From: Dromaius novaehollandiae
Taxonomy: Eukaryota; Chordata; Aves; Casuariiformes; Dromaiidae
DNA length: 64,000 nucleotides
Direction: 5' to 3'
Assembly (NCBI RefSeq): GCF_036370855.1
Contig: NC_088113.1
Span: forward strand, 17,256,501-17,320,500
Made by a program: the position numbers and the translations under genes. This document shows, piece after piece, positions 25,801-39,300 of the stretch. Numbering within the stretch: position 1 is the stretch's first letter; each line of letters begins with the position of its first letter. Below the pieces are notes generated by a model. The model was not told the origin of the DNA. It saw nothing but the letters and a program-made list of their open reading frames with translations, and ran no database searches.

Positions 25801-28800
25801 TCTATAACTCTAAATTTATATATTCATAATGGGGGGTTTGAAAACTGTTTCCACAGGTTGACACATCAGTCCTGTTAGTTACTTAGTGTTTAAAGGCATC
25901 TTTGCACTATTGTAGACATTCTTGCTGTAATTTTGAATTAATGAACTTTTGTCTTTCTTTGGTTCTGGCCAGTTGGAGGCATGGTGTTCTTGTATGGACA
26001 AGTGCAATACAATGTTTCTTTAGCATACAATTGTGACTTGGCTTTTTTTTTTTTTTTTTTTTTTTAATAAGGCCTTCCCTCAAGCAGAAGTGATTTTCTT
26101 CTTTCCATTTTCTACCCTGCAAAAACATATGTATAATATTTTATTCCCTTTCTTCTTGCAAGCTTTGCTAATTATACTACAAGTAAGGGCCTTGCTCTTT
26201 TTTTTCTGTTATGTTGAAACAGTATTCTTAAAAATGGCATTACTTTTAGGGAAGATTTCTAGTTCTGTTCTCCCAACAACACTCAAGGCTAAGTTTGTTT
26301 TGCTTGAACACTCTTCAAATGCTTTTTTGTCTTTATATAAAAAAATAGCTTTTCTTAGAGGAAAAATGATATCTAAAGTCTCTCTCATACTTTGGAGGTT
26401 CCCTCAGATGCCATAAAGAATATTATTTGTTTCAGAGAAAAAAAAGAAATGAAAATATTCTCTGCTTCCTCAGTGTCTGATCTGCATAACAGAGAACTCT
26501 GAGCAGAATGGGCTTCAGCAGAAATTTCAGAAGCATCTAAGTGGAACAAGATTTCACCTCTCGTGGCAAATTAGCAGAAAGTGGCTTCCTAAGTCATATA
26601 TCTTTGAAAAATATGCTTTTTATTTTTTCCCTTCCTAATCCCCCTTATAATTGATGATTGTCGTGATCTTTCTTTCCTAGAAGGCGTTTTTAAAATAGAC
26701 TAATATCAGGTCTTATATGAACTTCACAAAGGCTCTAAAAATGCTGTGAATCTCCCCAAGTTAGAGTCATTCAGTCTTCCAAAAGCATCCAAAACCAGAA
26801 AGATGATTGCTTGCATTTAGTCCAGAGCTGTTTTTCAGTATCTAAGAACTCTTCCACTAGGAAGAACCAAATGTCTTACTACTGAGCTCATTTTAACCTA
26901 ATTAACATCTCATCTTGTGAGATTCTTCTCTAGGCTGTTTCACTAGTTCATTTGCTTGACACCACGCACAGATATGGATCAATTTTTGTTTATATTACAC
27001 ACACTCGGGTTATTACTTTGCCCCATAAATCTTCCTGCTTTTCTGGTGAAACATCATTAAAACTCATTATCATTTCATATTAAAATAGCCCCATTTATCA
27101 TATCAGAGATGCAGGTTTTAGTCTTCAAAACTATGAAGCATCTTGCTGGCATTTTGCTTCTCCTGTCTTGTTTCCGAGTCTGAATTCTTTCCCACCTTGT
27201 CAGAATACGGGAATCTGTCTGCAGCGCCTGTGACCACTCCGAGCTGCTCCTGCACAATACAGCCCGGAGAGTTTACTCTTTGCAAGATCAGTTATGGGCC
27301 GAGGTATTTGGCAGGCTGATTCTCGACCATTATCGTAACAAGAGCATCCCTTCATTTTCATCTGGGAATGCTGCTCTGCTCTCCCAGTATTTTGTGCAGA
27401 ACAAAGTCCTCAGGGTTAAGCAAGAGATCAGAAGGTAGAAGAGAAGCAGAGGGACCCCTGAGGGTCACTGTCATTTGCTCAGCAGTTATCAAAGCAGGAT
27501 TTAGCACTTCCACTGCAGTTTCATGAGGCAGAGCTAACTGCAACAGGGATCCTACAAGGATATTGTCTTGCAGGAGTGGAGGCAATGAGCTCCATATAAG
27601 AAGTTAGTCTTGTGCCTTTAGATTTTGGAATGTCTGTAGGTTGTCATTTGTGGTTATTTACCAACTTAATGGTCCCTGTTACCTCCTAGGTAGATAAGTA
27701 AAGTGAAAGTCACAGACTTTTGCTTCTTTATCCACTATTAAGCTTTTACACAAGATGGGGCAATCTGACTTATGGCCTTGGATATTAAAAAAAAAAATGC
27801 TTACATGCTTGCTTCTGCACCTCTGAACATTTCAGCTAACATACATTAAAAATACATACTGCTTCTTGTCCTGAGCATCTTTGTAATAGAGGATGCTGAA
27901 AGAGGCCATCTAGCCTTGAGTTTCTGGTAAGCATTTGTCATGGAGCTGTGGCAATTACTGAAATGACTGTGCATTTGCTCTATTGATTCTTGGCCCACCA
28001 AAATAAAATTACATTTGGCTTCAGATCATTCATTTTCTGTACCTGAGTATCAGTTTGCTCTCTACTGAGAGCTATAAGCAAAAATGGTTTGTTGTCTAAA
28101 TGTTACATTTTTCTTCTCATTCTGAAAACATCTCATTATAGTTTTAAAAAATCACAGTGAGAGACAGACATGTAAATGCCCTTTCCTGTTTGTACCTTGT
28201 GAGTTTTATTTCTTGGAGTCCAACTGCTTACTGGCACCACCCAAGCGATGCGAGGAGCGGTGCATTTAGAATAGGCATGATGTGTCCGTGAGCCAGAAAG
28301 GCACATAAGCTAAAAGAAATGACAGCAGCAGTAGATGGGTTTAAAAGATGTATGAAGATTCGGATGAGGTAGTCTCCTGCATATTGGACTTTTTAGTCAC
28401 TGACTCTGTCTGATTTGTGTCATTGCTGCTAGTAATGTAGCACTAACAATTTAGAAGCCTACAAAACTTGAGGGACATATTTTGGCCAAGATTCTTATTT
28501 TCCGTGCCTGCGGTTTTTCTTTGCATTATCTCTATTTAGTCCTGCAGGCACCTGTTTCTTGAAAGCAGACGAAAATCTTCTGCATTAATAATTGTAGTTA
28601 TGCAGTGAGGTTTTCTGCTGAAAATGTGGCGCTCTGTTCATCAGCTGGTGGCATAAAAGGAGTCCTATTTAACTTTGTTTGTGTCCTGTGCAAAAGACTT
28701 TCAGTATTTCTCTTATAGAGAACATAACATGGCTTGGTAAATGCAGAAATGCAGACCTACTTATACTGATCATTACACAAAGGAATTGTGAACACAGTCT

Positions 28801-29239
28801 ATACATTTGGCAAATATGCTGATGTGATTAGTGCTGGTGATACGGCAGGATTTTTAAAAAGTGGCATATCTGAATTGAACAGTGTATAGTAGTCGGTCTT
28901 AAAAAATAGGAACTAATATTCTTATGATCTGCTGCACAGTTCTAGTGATCACAAAATACTCCATATTAACATATGAAACATCTGCACTTGAGATGGCTGA
29001 GAAGAGAGGTTTGATTCTTCTTTATCTTGTGGCTAGTTAGTACCATTCGAACCACCTCCAAATCAGCAAAGCTCAAATTCCCCATTGCTTATCCTCTCTT
29101 GTGTAATGCTGAATGTTTCCTTGATTATTTGCAGATGGTTGTAGCATAACTATTTCATTATATTGTGAGAGATGCACATAGTTCATCATATAGAACTATA
29201 GACATTCAATAGGGTCAGCCCATTTTCCCAGGAGGTTAA
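19807..29239. other. AT-rich intergenic DNA
   Basis: The longest frame is 141 codons at 19963-20388 on the + strand. It shows no domain and its first half is low-complexity. A 23-T homopolymer lies at 26043-26065 without a recognisable retro-element body on either side. 20930-21260 is rich in long AT words and may be a non-coding element. Three GGTCACT copies lie at 25229-25259. Confidence 0.45.
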
Positions 29240-29292
29240 TGTAATGATTCCTGTTGATCTCAATGAGCATTGGACTGGGCCCCTAGTGCAGC
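29240..29292. repeat. Probable relic of the ancient palindromic amniote repeat
   Basis: GATTCCTGTTGATCTCAATG followed by AGCATTGGACTGGGCCCCTAG resembles 'CTGTTGACTTCAATGGGAGTTGGATCAGGCCCTTAG', a familiar sauropsid repeat phrase. Confidence 0.5.
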
Positions 29293-32200
29293 TTTTCCCC
29301 TGTGTTTTAAAATGAATGCTTCTTGCCAATATTTTCAGGTTTATTGTAGCTTCCTTATGCCTCAGGCAAGGAAAAAACAACAGGACACAATGACAGCACA
29401 TTATTGGAAGTAGCATGATACATTTTAAATAGATATAATTAGCATGTGACCCAAAAGAGACCTGCATATAATTAATATTGAAATACGGTTCTTGCATTAT
29501 ATAGGAAAACATATTGTGTATTCAGAGAGGACTGTTCAGAGAATGGAGGCCTGTCTGTAAATGGCTTGTCATTTCTTCATTTTAATCAGAAGTGAAATTG
29601 CTGCACTTGAAGAAATACAGAATGATCATTAAAAACACTTGGACTTTAGAAATGACACCACCTGCTTCTTCCTCTTTTTTTATTGTGACAGTGGGAAAAA
29701 AATCTTAAATCTTCAACTGGGGAAATGTGCACTAATGGGGAAACAGATCTCTGCGGAGCTAGCAGACTGACAAGCTGTTCAGAAGCATGAGGCTTTTCAG
29801 CAAATAACATCCACTTCTCTAGTAGCTTTTGGTAGATTATGTCGTATCTAGAAGTCCATACTTATTCGCACTCAGCAAAGTGAATGAGTAACAGATACAT
29901 AATGAGCATCCATGAAGAAGGGAAAGAACATCCCAGATATAAGGTGAAGATTAACAGGGGTAAAGCCACCAGTGAGCTGTGAATGTGTTGCCTTCGGAGT
30001 GACATTCAGTTCATATCACACAGCAGCTCATTATGCATTCTGTTTATACCAGAGGGAAACAAATATAAAAGTTAGTCCTTTTAACTTCACATTAAATGCT
30101 AAGGGTTCAAGGGAACGGAAAGACTTCATTACGGAGTCTGACACTACCCTTCCTATTATGCTGGGTCCTATTTTAAGTAAACTGAATAATTTTAGTGGAT
30201 TTTTAAAAGAGGTTATATCAAATATTTAATTAACAGTTATTCTGGAACTTTGGAAGCCAAAGCTTTGGATCTGGGATATAATTCTTTGTCAGAATGAATA
30301 AATGTGAAAGAGATGTTAAGCAGAGGCAATGAATTTCATCTCGATTGTAACTCTAGAGATGACTTTCCCACCAAAACACACATTTTTTCCTCTCTGCAGA
30401 TTTAATTCTGATCTCTGTAATTGACACAGTGCACTGTCTGGTTATATTTTTGGTTATATTAGTTCTTCCAGTTGCATTTTTGCAGTAACTTAAAGGCGAG
30501 TTTATAGTCTCAGATTCAGATAGTAGAATTCACAGACAGATTGTGTCATGGTTTAATACGTAATTGCAAATCAAGACTTTGGAATTTATGGCAATTCTGT
30601 CTGATGTGGTTGTTGCCATATAAGCTATCTGGCATTTTTGCTCTTAAACTATCATATGGGTGATTTTATAATAGGCTAAAGGATAGCTGGTGTTCTGCGT
30701 CCCGCATCAGGACCTTGCAAGATTTTGTTAGCTAAACAAAGTTTGATTTGAAGCACAGGTGAATAGCAAACCTTTAAGGTAAACCCGGATTGCTGCAGGA
30801 AGTGCCGTCAGTCATTTAAAATCTAGCACTTTTCTACGTAGTGCTTGGGACTGATGCGTCTTTGTGGTTTTTGAACCATTGCCCAATAGAAAATTGAGCT
30901 TTCAAATGTGTGTTCATTACAGATTCCATGACAATGCTCCCAGTAGTGGCATAATTGGACCCAATAGTTTGTTTTACCGTGTTTCATGTGTTCTGAATGC
31001 TTTCTTCAATTAATAATTACTCTGTGTTATTCTTTCCCTTTGCTAAGTACTTGTGTAATATTATGGTTGAAAACAAAGAAATTATTTCCTTACTGTGATT
31101 TCCAACCAATTAGTTTTGGGCAATGTGTTGCCCATGAAGCCTTCCAACATGTCTCATGGCCAGAAGAAATTTAAAAAAACATGCAAACTGAGGTTATTAG
31201 GAAGAACAAATTACAGTCTTCTGCAAGACATTGCACAGTGTTGTTGCCTCTTGGCAAGCAAAGATTTGGACAGCTATCCTACAAAAAAGCTGAAGTGTTT
31301 TGTGTGTATTTTATTTGTGTTAAATGCTTTTAGAATGAATCCAGTACAGATTTAAAAGACTCTTCAGAAGAAGTTACAATCACAGAGATCTAAAAAAAAG
31401 AAAAAGGAGAGCGAGAAAGGTTCATCGTGGTGATAGGTGGTCAAAATAATAATTGAACTTATCTTGAAAAGTGTTTTTCCTGAATATTCCAGTTGCTTGG
31501 CGTTATATGACAAAAAATATGGTTTTAGTATAGAAATAGTTGTTTCTTTCTCAAAAAAAGAAAAAAGTGATTTGGATGCCAGTAATCAGGTTTCTTTTAC
31601 AAAGGAGAAGGATCAAAATTTCAAGGAAATGGAAAATTTTCAAAAAATTGCTGCAGAGTATTTTATTAGCTTGCTTCCAGGACTGTCCTGTTATTGCTCA
31701 GTGCTGATAGTAAACAGTTAATTTTTGGTATACAGTGCATAGCACGGGCCTTCAGACCTCAGTGAAGACAGGCGTGTTAAAATTTGAAGTGAAATGTTTC
31801 GTGGGCCAGTGTTGATTTGTCCATAGCAGAACTGCTGTGTGCAGCTTTTTATGATGCTTTGGTTAGCGATTAAGCAAAGAAAATGAGACTTCAATCCAAT
31901 CATATTGAAATCAACAGGAACCATTAGACTGGACTATTGAACTGGATGATTGGACTGGACTGTTCCTGAAAAGCCCAAAAGTATTAGGAAAAGAAAATAG
32001 TGTTTTCTTAATTCCCCCAAATGTGTGGCTAATGAAGAACGTTTACAAAATGTGCAGTTAAACTAGAAGTACAGGACCCTCACAGTTTCCCTGATTTCTA
32101 CAGCTAGAAAAATATTCAACTGATTCTTCTCTCCAGCTTTGTTGTTAAATAGTAAACTCCAAATAAGGATCTCTGTCAGTAAATATTGCAAGTATTTGTA

Positions 32201-33286
32201 TTTTGTGCTTTTCAAACAGTGAAAACCATTTTAAGCTGTTACAAGGTAGTACTTGTATACAAAATAAATGTTTCTGATGGTAAAATTGCCAGTTGCATGT
32301 AGTAATGCCTTCATTGACTGTCAGATCTGTCGTGCTGCAGAAAGGTAGGTCAGTTGAATTGGTTATTAATAGATCTATTCAAAAATAAGCATTTAGGATT
32401 TGTTTCCGCAAAAAAAGAAGAGCTGCATCATTTGTCTGTGTGAAACGAGCAATGCCTTTATTCTTTTTAGCCGATGACGAGGTTGTGATCTCCAGAACAG
32501 TAATTTAAGGATCACACCATTATTTGCTAATTCTTCATGTCTTAAGAAAATTATTAAAATGGCAGTTGGCCACAGCAGGACAGGCCCATGCGTCACTGAA
32601 GAAAGCAGTAATTTATGCTGCATTCGGAGCACTGTATCAACATTGCAGGCTGTAATGAAGTTTCATATCAAACAAGTTCAGGAGTAATTTTATGATTAAA
32701 TGATTTGAAAATGCTATAAAAAGTTTGCACTTCTCTTCAGATTTTCATCATGATTATTTTACTTTGTGGCGCTCCATTAATCAACCCCACTAAGCTTTGC
32801 TGGGTTGCGTTCATCCCATCACCTATTTATGCGTATGTGCAGTGCTCAGGTTAAATAAGCTGTGTATGAATTCTAAAATTTGCACGTGAGATTTTTTTTC
32901 CCTAAGACCTGATCCCCATTGATCCTCATTACAGTAGCATCCAGTACTTCTGAATCTTACGGATTTACCCTGATGCTCCCTCGCAGTGCTGCAGTCCCTG
33001 TTGTGCACACGGAGAAGCAAGGTACCAAGCTGGGAGGACAGATCGGAGACTTCTCAGAGTGATAGACTGGCTGGTTAGACTCAAGTCTCCTAAATATCCT
33101 GCTTGAAACTAAGTGTTTTGGGAAATATGTAGAAAGATTTTGCATGTTAACGTAGTACTGTTTTGTAATAGATGTACATCCAGACGTACAGGTTTTGAGG
33201 ACAGGGGTAACAGAGTATGCTTTATTCCTATGATTTAGACATCAATCTCTACAGCCCATTAAACATAAACTGGGGTGCAGTACTCA
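29293..33286. other. AT-rich intergenic DNA
   Basis: No gene was recognised. 32470-32850 contains several homeodomain-type words (AAATTATTAAAAT, CCATTAATCAAC, ATGATTAAATG) and looks like a possible non-coding regulatory element. GGACT-rich imperfect repeats lie at 31927-31966. Confidence 0.45.
31880..31926. repeat. Probable relic of the ancient palindromic amniote repeat
   Basis: AATCCAATCATATTGAAATC followed by AACAGGAACCATT resembles 'CAATCCCATTGAAGTCAATGGGAACC'. It is short, so the call is tentative. Confidence 0.4.
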
Positions 33287-33362
33287 GTTTGCAGCCAGCA
33301 AACTCAGTCCTTCATGTACTTTTAATTCAACAGGGCTGTTACTGAGTTTGCTGGCTGCAAAC
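33287..33362. repeat. Perfect 22-bp inverted repeat with 32-bp loop
   Basis: The left arm 33287-33308 and right arm 33341-33362 are exact reverse complements, built on GCAGCCAGCAAACTCAG and CTGAGTTTGCTGGCTGC. The spacer is 33309-33340. Each arm also holds a smaller hairpin (GTTTGC-AGCCA-GCAAAC). Similarity continues beyond the arms with indels (GGGG outside the arms, and AGCCCT/AGTCCT inside). It looks like an inverted duplication or a small MITE-like element; no family was recognised. Confidence 0.85.
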
Positions 33363-36300
33363 CCCATTGATATCCACATTGCTCGTGTGGAGAGCTGTGA
33401 AATTGAATCCCTCCTGCAAAATTATACTAAGCCCCTCTTCAGCCTGCTACTTAGCAAGGACCTTTAGTCCTTGTTTCTCACATCTTTTCCTCAGCTGTAG
33501 CACTTGTCAGTTTGTATTACGCATACTTGTAAATAACAGAAAATGAAAAAGATATTATCCAGGTAGAAGGTCATGGAGATTTTACAACTTGGGATTTGAG
33601 TAATCTCAAATGATAAATGCAGTGTTAAATGAAGTATATATATATAACTTCATAAACATTTCCTTTTGCGGTAATAGTTAAGCTCCAGTCCTGCAAGATA
33701 TAGTGAATTTACTTTCTTCTACTTTGGTGGTAGAGTTGGCCATCCTCTTTGAAAAGTCAAAACATCTAATGAAGAAAGAGATCGTTAAGTGAACACTATT
33801 GTTGAAGTGAACACTGCTGTTGAGAATAAGGATTGGAAGGCTGCATGCAAGAAACATAGCAGCTCTAGCTTTTCCCAGGAAGCTTGTCAAGAAAAAAGAG
33901 CTTCAAAGCTAATATTTTTGCACTACATGTTCAACATTCACAGTGAACTCATAATGTAAAAAGGGTGGATTAAAATCTGAATGGGATGAAATGTGTAATT
34001 TGGAAAGCTGGATGGCCAGTACTCTGGCTTGTTCTCCTCTCTTTGTGAAAGTCAACCTGAGCCATCAGCTAGGGATTCCTTTTGTTTAATTGAATTTTTG
34101 ATGGCTTTAATCCTCCTTCCAATGGTTTATTGAATAAGAAGCAGCATGTCAGGGACCAGAAAGGGAATGCCTAGAGAGTTCAGCAATACAAAGCCAACAG
34201 AACGGTTCCAGATGCTCTGAACGGGAGCAGGGTCCCAGCTGCTGTAACTGTCACTGCAGCCCAAATACGCTGTCCCCAGGTCCCAGGGAAAATCAGGGTG
34301 GTGTGACACACTAGACGCAGCTGAGGTGGACTTGCTGTAGTTCTGGATTTACAAGCTTTGTTCTCCTTTTTAACACTTTGAACTGTGAAATAAGAAATGT
34401 GTATCTGCAGAATGTTATCTGTGGGCCTTGCCAGAGAGATGTCATCTGATTATGCATGTAGGTAGCATTTAACATAATCTACCCTGACACATTCATAAGA
34501 TAGGATAAAAATAATATTTTATTACCATGCAGTCACAGCCTCCTACCAAACTCCAAAGTCTTAATTACCAAACTCCAAAGTCTTAACTGGGGGTTTGTCT
34601 CCAGGTCTCTCTTGTCTGATGACCATATATATGTATAAATTAGATATTTAATATGGCCCATACTGCATGATAGTACACAGCAATTTAAAGCCCCAGGCGG
34701 TAAGCTCAACAGAAACGTTTCCCTTTTATATTGCGAGGAATTCAGCTACATGTGTTCAGCTAGAAGTTCCTCTTACCATATTGATTTTCCTTTTCAACTT
34801 CTTAATAGTTTCTGTGATGGAGTGCTATTGTCTCCACTTTTCATAAAATCTGATAGATGAAGGAATACTGTGTTGTTTATGATATTTGGCATAAATGATA
34901 TTTTATATCTTATTTCAAATTCTAATCAATATTTGTACTATAATTTGGTCTGTGATGTGCAGATTAATATTCATATAAAATACATACATCCTACAGTGGG
35001 AAATCCTATCCTGTGCTTCATTTATATTTCAAATCTATTATCTCTGTTTTTCTTAGCAAAAAGCTTCTTGCAATTTTAAACCGAAGCTTTCAAGTTTCTT
35101 ATCCATTTCTACCACTGTAGGAATTATGTCTAATATTTAAACAAGTTTTTAGTGAGTGAGACTAACACTGTTTGAGGAGTAATATCTTAGTCTCTTAGTA
35201 ATGTAAAGCCATGAAGATCTTTATGTTTCCAGAATTTTCCCTTGATTGCTCTTTAAATATAAGTAGTTATATTTGCCTTTTTTCAAGTAATTACTAAAGA
35301 TAAAATAGTGCATGAAAGTAAGTTTTTGTAATAGTAGAACAAAAGCTGTAATATCAAAAGTTGCACAAGCGACAAAAGAAATGCACTAATGTAAACGTAG
35401 AATTCTGAGAATACATTAATATTGATGGATAGGAGCAGAAAAAATTATTAAAATATAATCGGTTTAGATAAGGAAGACAGTCAGCCTTCAGCCAGAGTAG
35501 AATTAGGCAAGACTTTCAAAGAAGAAATTCTTGTAGCTTCTAGACCATTGTTCTGAAGTGGTGTTCAGACGGCAAATGAAAAAATGACGGTTACCTGCGG
35601 TATGGCATCATCGTGCGACTGGCTGCAATTACGGGTTCAAAGATACGTATTAACGTCCCAACAACACTGGACAACATTCTTGAGTACGGCATCTCGTTAA
35701 TAGTGGAGGCACTTCAGCGCTGGATTTGGGGTGAACAGCAGCAGGCAAATACAGCTGCGAGTCCCCAGATGTGAGCAGGAGCAGACTAGCAGACCTCTCT
35801 GCTCATCGGCTCGTGTACTCGCATGCAACGTGGGTCTCCTGTGCCGAGAGATTCACAAAGTAACCTGAAATTCCTTGCAAGTGCAGTCAGGAACTAGATG
35901 GGTCATCAGTGTGTAAAAAGATTTTAAAATAATTTTCCAGTACGGGGCTCCTGTAAAGCTGGGACTGTCGTTTTGGAACGTCTCCGTGTTTCCTGGGGCG
36001 AGGAGTGGCGAAGTGACAGCAGTGCCCATCCGGGTATGTAGCATCCATCCCGCATACACCAGTCACAGGTCCGGAGGCCATGGACTGAAATCCATCGCTC
36101 CTTGACATGATCATATTCAGAGCAGCTGATGTCAGAAACTACCATTAATTGTATGTATAAAGATCCAACACCAAATTTACAGGCAGAAGGAACAGACTAT
36201 TATGGAAATCGATATCAGAAAGTCAGTAACGATTTCAAACTCAGCCGAAGAACTGAGGTCACCACTAACAAATTTGTAGTATCTGCTTAGAGATATAATA

Positions 36301-39300
36301 GTAAGATGTCATCAGCTCAGAAAGTTTGCTTAATGTTGGGTTTGTTCCAGTCAAAAAGCCTGTTAAAGAAAAAGAAGGAAATACATAAGCAAGAGGAAAA
36401 GCACAGAGAGAAACACAACGGATTAATGCCACACTGCAGTGAGGGCATGAACACAGAGGTGCTGAGGAGCTGTTGAGTGTGTGTGAGGATGAAGCTACTG
36501 ATAAGATCATAAACTTTTCAGAGAAATAGAGGACTAATATAAATTTAACTGAAAACGAATGTCAAAGAGTGCAAATTAAAGATTTCAAAATTTTTGAAAC
36601 AATATTTTGACTAATTCAGATACTTGAATCAAAAAATTTTTTTTGAGATTTGAAGTTTTTCCTAGGATGGGATAGGACATTATTTTAATATCAAAAACTT
36701 GGTATGAATGGAGAATAATTTCTAAGATCATCTAACAGTTACCTTCTATGCAAATTCCTGATTTGCTAATATTTTCTGAGGTACATAGAGAAAAAGTATA
36801 TGGTAGAAGAACCATATTGTTTCTGGATCTGTAGCTGCCCCTGTATGTGACACTTCGATTTTATGTTTCTGCTGCTCTCTCCAGAAGACATTCTGGGCAG
36901 CTACTGTTTCTTACTGGGTGTTTGCGTCAAGCTATTTTTTGGGGCTCTGAAATTATGCTACAACATAAATAATTCATATCAAGCTACTTTGGATGTTGCC
37001 ATTTCCTCTAAAATTGAAGAGAGTTCCTTCTTCTGTTAAAAGTTTACTTATTTTTCAGCTGTTCTACTTACTTGTATCAGATTTTCTGGTATAAACCTGA
37101 TTTACCTGTGATATTTCTTCCTCTCCTGGGAAATTCACATCTGTCTCTAGCATCTGTTTCTAACATCATTTAAAAACAGTGCGGGGGGAGCGTTAATTTT
37201 ATGGATATACTTGTATCAGTCTACTTCTGTCAATAAATCATTTGTTACATTCAAGAAACCTGAAACCTCTACCTGTCAATATTTTTCAGAAGCAGAGCTA
37301 ATGCACAGCAACTAAAAATAATCTCATGGAACAAAAATGAAAAATACAGAGGAGTCAGTGCTGTGCGTTAACAGTGGCATCTTCAGAGCAGTATTACCAA
37401 AAAAGGACCAAAGAATCAGCAAAGCATCAGTTTGTTTCAGTAAAATTTATAGGAGTAATCAGTTCCTATACAGCTTTCAATCTTAGAACATAGATACGCT
37501 TTCAGCATGTGACTCTCGATTTAAATCACTTCTTTGGGAATATTGTGAGTAAGCAGGCGGGAGGGAGGGCAAATCTACATGGAGATACGTACTCCAAAAA
37601 GCACATGTTCTGCTTTTTTGGTCAACTGATCTAGGACATCTGTTTTAAGAATAAGATTACTAATTTTGGAATAATTGCAAGTAGTAGTTAAAGACAGCTT
37701 AGTTTTCCGTTTTGATTTAGTGTGATTTCAGGTTCTTACACCCATAAACTTGGAGAAAACAATACTAATAACTAAAAAAGGACAAAAATAAGCCAGATAA
37801 AGATTTAAAAAATTAGAATTTTTTTCTGTAATCCTCTGCTCCAGATGCTATATACCAGAGCTCAATCTTTGGATTTCTTTAATCATCTGGATTGGCCTGT
37901 TCTTCCCCTGATTTATCCAGTGCCACAGAAGGATTAAATCAGCGTAATGGACACTTGTTAAGTGTCTACATCAGTCTAATCAGCTTGACAGTGTTCTGGT
38001 TTATTCTCTCTTGTAAAATGTGGTATCATAAAGATGCTGCACTGTATATAGCACCACTTAGTGGCAGAAAGTCTATTTCAAATACTCCTTTCTGAAATCT
38101 AATCTGAGGAATTTTGTTCCAAGTCTGAAAAACCAAACCAAAACAATATATTCCTTTTTCCTCCTCTCTGACTTTTCTCCTTCAGAGCCTCATGTTTCAA
38201 AATGCTGCTGTGAGTCTCTCCTTCCAGCACAATAGCACTTTGGCTCCGAGCAAAACACTCACGGCACATTCAGTCCCAGCCGCTTTCTTCTGTTCACCTT
38301 GTGTGTTACTGATTTGACTGTGTCCACAAAGGTGGACAGGTACCTTCTGCCGATGCCAGAGGGTGACGGAAACATTTGGCCTTAACTTGCATGTCTTGCA
38401 TAGATAAAAAGGTGCTATCCTAACTGCTATTATACTCAGTTACAAATGCAAGGAACAGAACAGAAAATAGGAAGCGACACAAAGCAGGCTGAATATATAT
38501 CCCTGCATTCAGTCACCAGAACACACCACACAAATATGGACAGTTTTTTTCTGTACAGGACATTGATGTCAGGGATGTTTATTATATGATACTTGAAAGA
38601 ATTTGCTTACTGTATTGAATGTTAGCATGAATTTTGGGGGGATAAAGAGAACGAGTCAGAATTCAGGGATAAAGGAACCTGTAATGATTTCAATGCCTGG
38701 AACATTAAAACAGATAGGAGCCCATTTTCTCAACAGAACTGACTGAACCTTACCGAGGGATATGGTCCTGTTGTACTACAAACCTTGCTGTATGAGAAGA
38801 AAGTATGAATGATTAGGAGACATGAAGTGAAATTTGCTGTTTATTTCCAAACGCATACTGGGCAGGCAGCAGCAGGCTGCGGACTTCAGGCTTGAGTGTA
38901 AGCACATGATCTCTTGTGCCATCACACTAATTTTATTTTGCTGAGTGTTTCTTTACAGTACTTAAAGAAATGGCTCTTTCCACCCTATAGATTTTCACAT
39001 GATGGATGTAACTGAATTGGAGGACAGCAACGGTAGAGATAGTAAACTCCATTCTTATTGTAGAGCTCATCACAAGCTTGCGCAGTTTCTTTCACAAGTG
39101 CTATCAGTTGTCGTGTTTCTGATCATGTGCTGTGCATCAGTTAATCCAATACAGTACTGAGAAACAATTTTTTCAATCAGTTATGTGTCCAAAATGCATA
39201 TGCAATTGCACATCGGAGTTGTGTGTACAATTACTGAGATTCCACGCGTGCACTGGGTAATTTCTCACATAAATGCACTTAATTAGTCATCTGTGCATGA

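Noticed and set aside
26043..26065. T23 run as a possible retroposed poly(A) tail on the minus strand
   Set aside because: No SINE, LINE or processed-gene body was recognised on either side and no target-site duplication was evident.
35590..36145. CpG-richer stretch with overlapping minus-strand frames as a possible exon
   Set aside because: CpG enrichment is mild, the frames overlap each other in all phases, and none resembles a protein family.
38053..38068. CCACTTAGTGGCAG as a CTCF site
   Set aside because: It is one base off the key core and is largely explained by a CCACT-T-AGTGG palindrome. Weaker than the 3.9-kb site, so not called.
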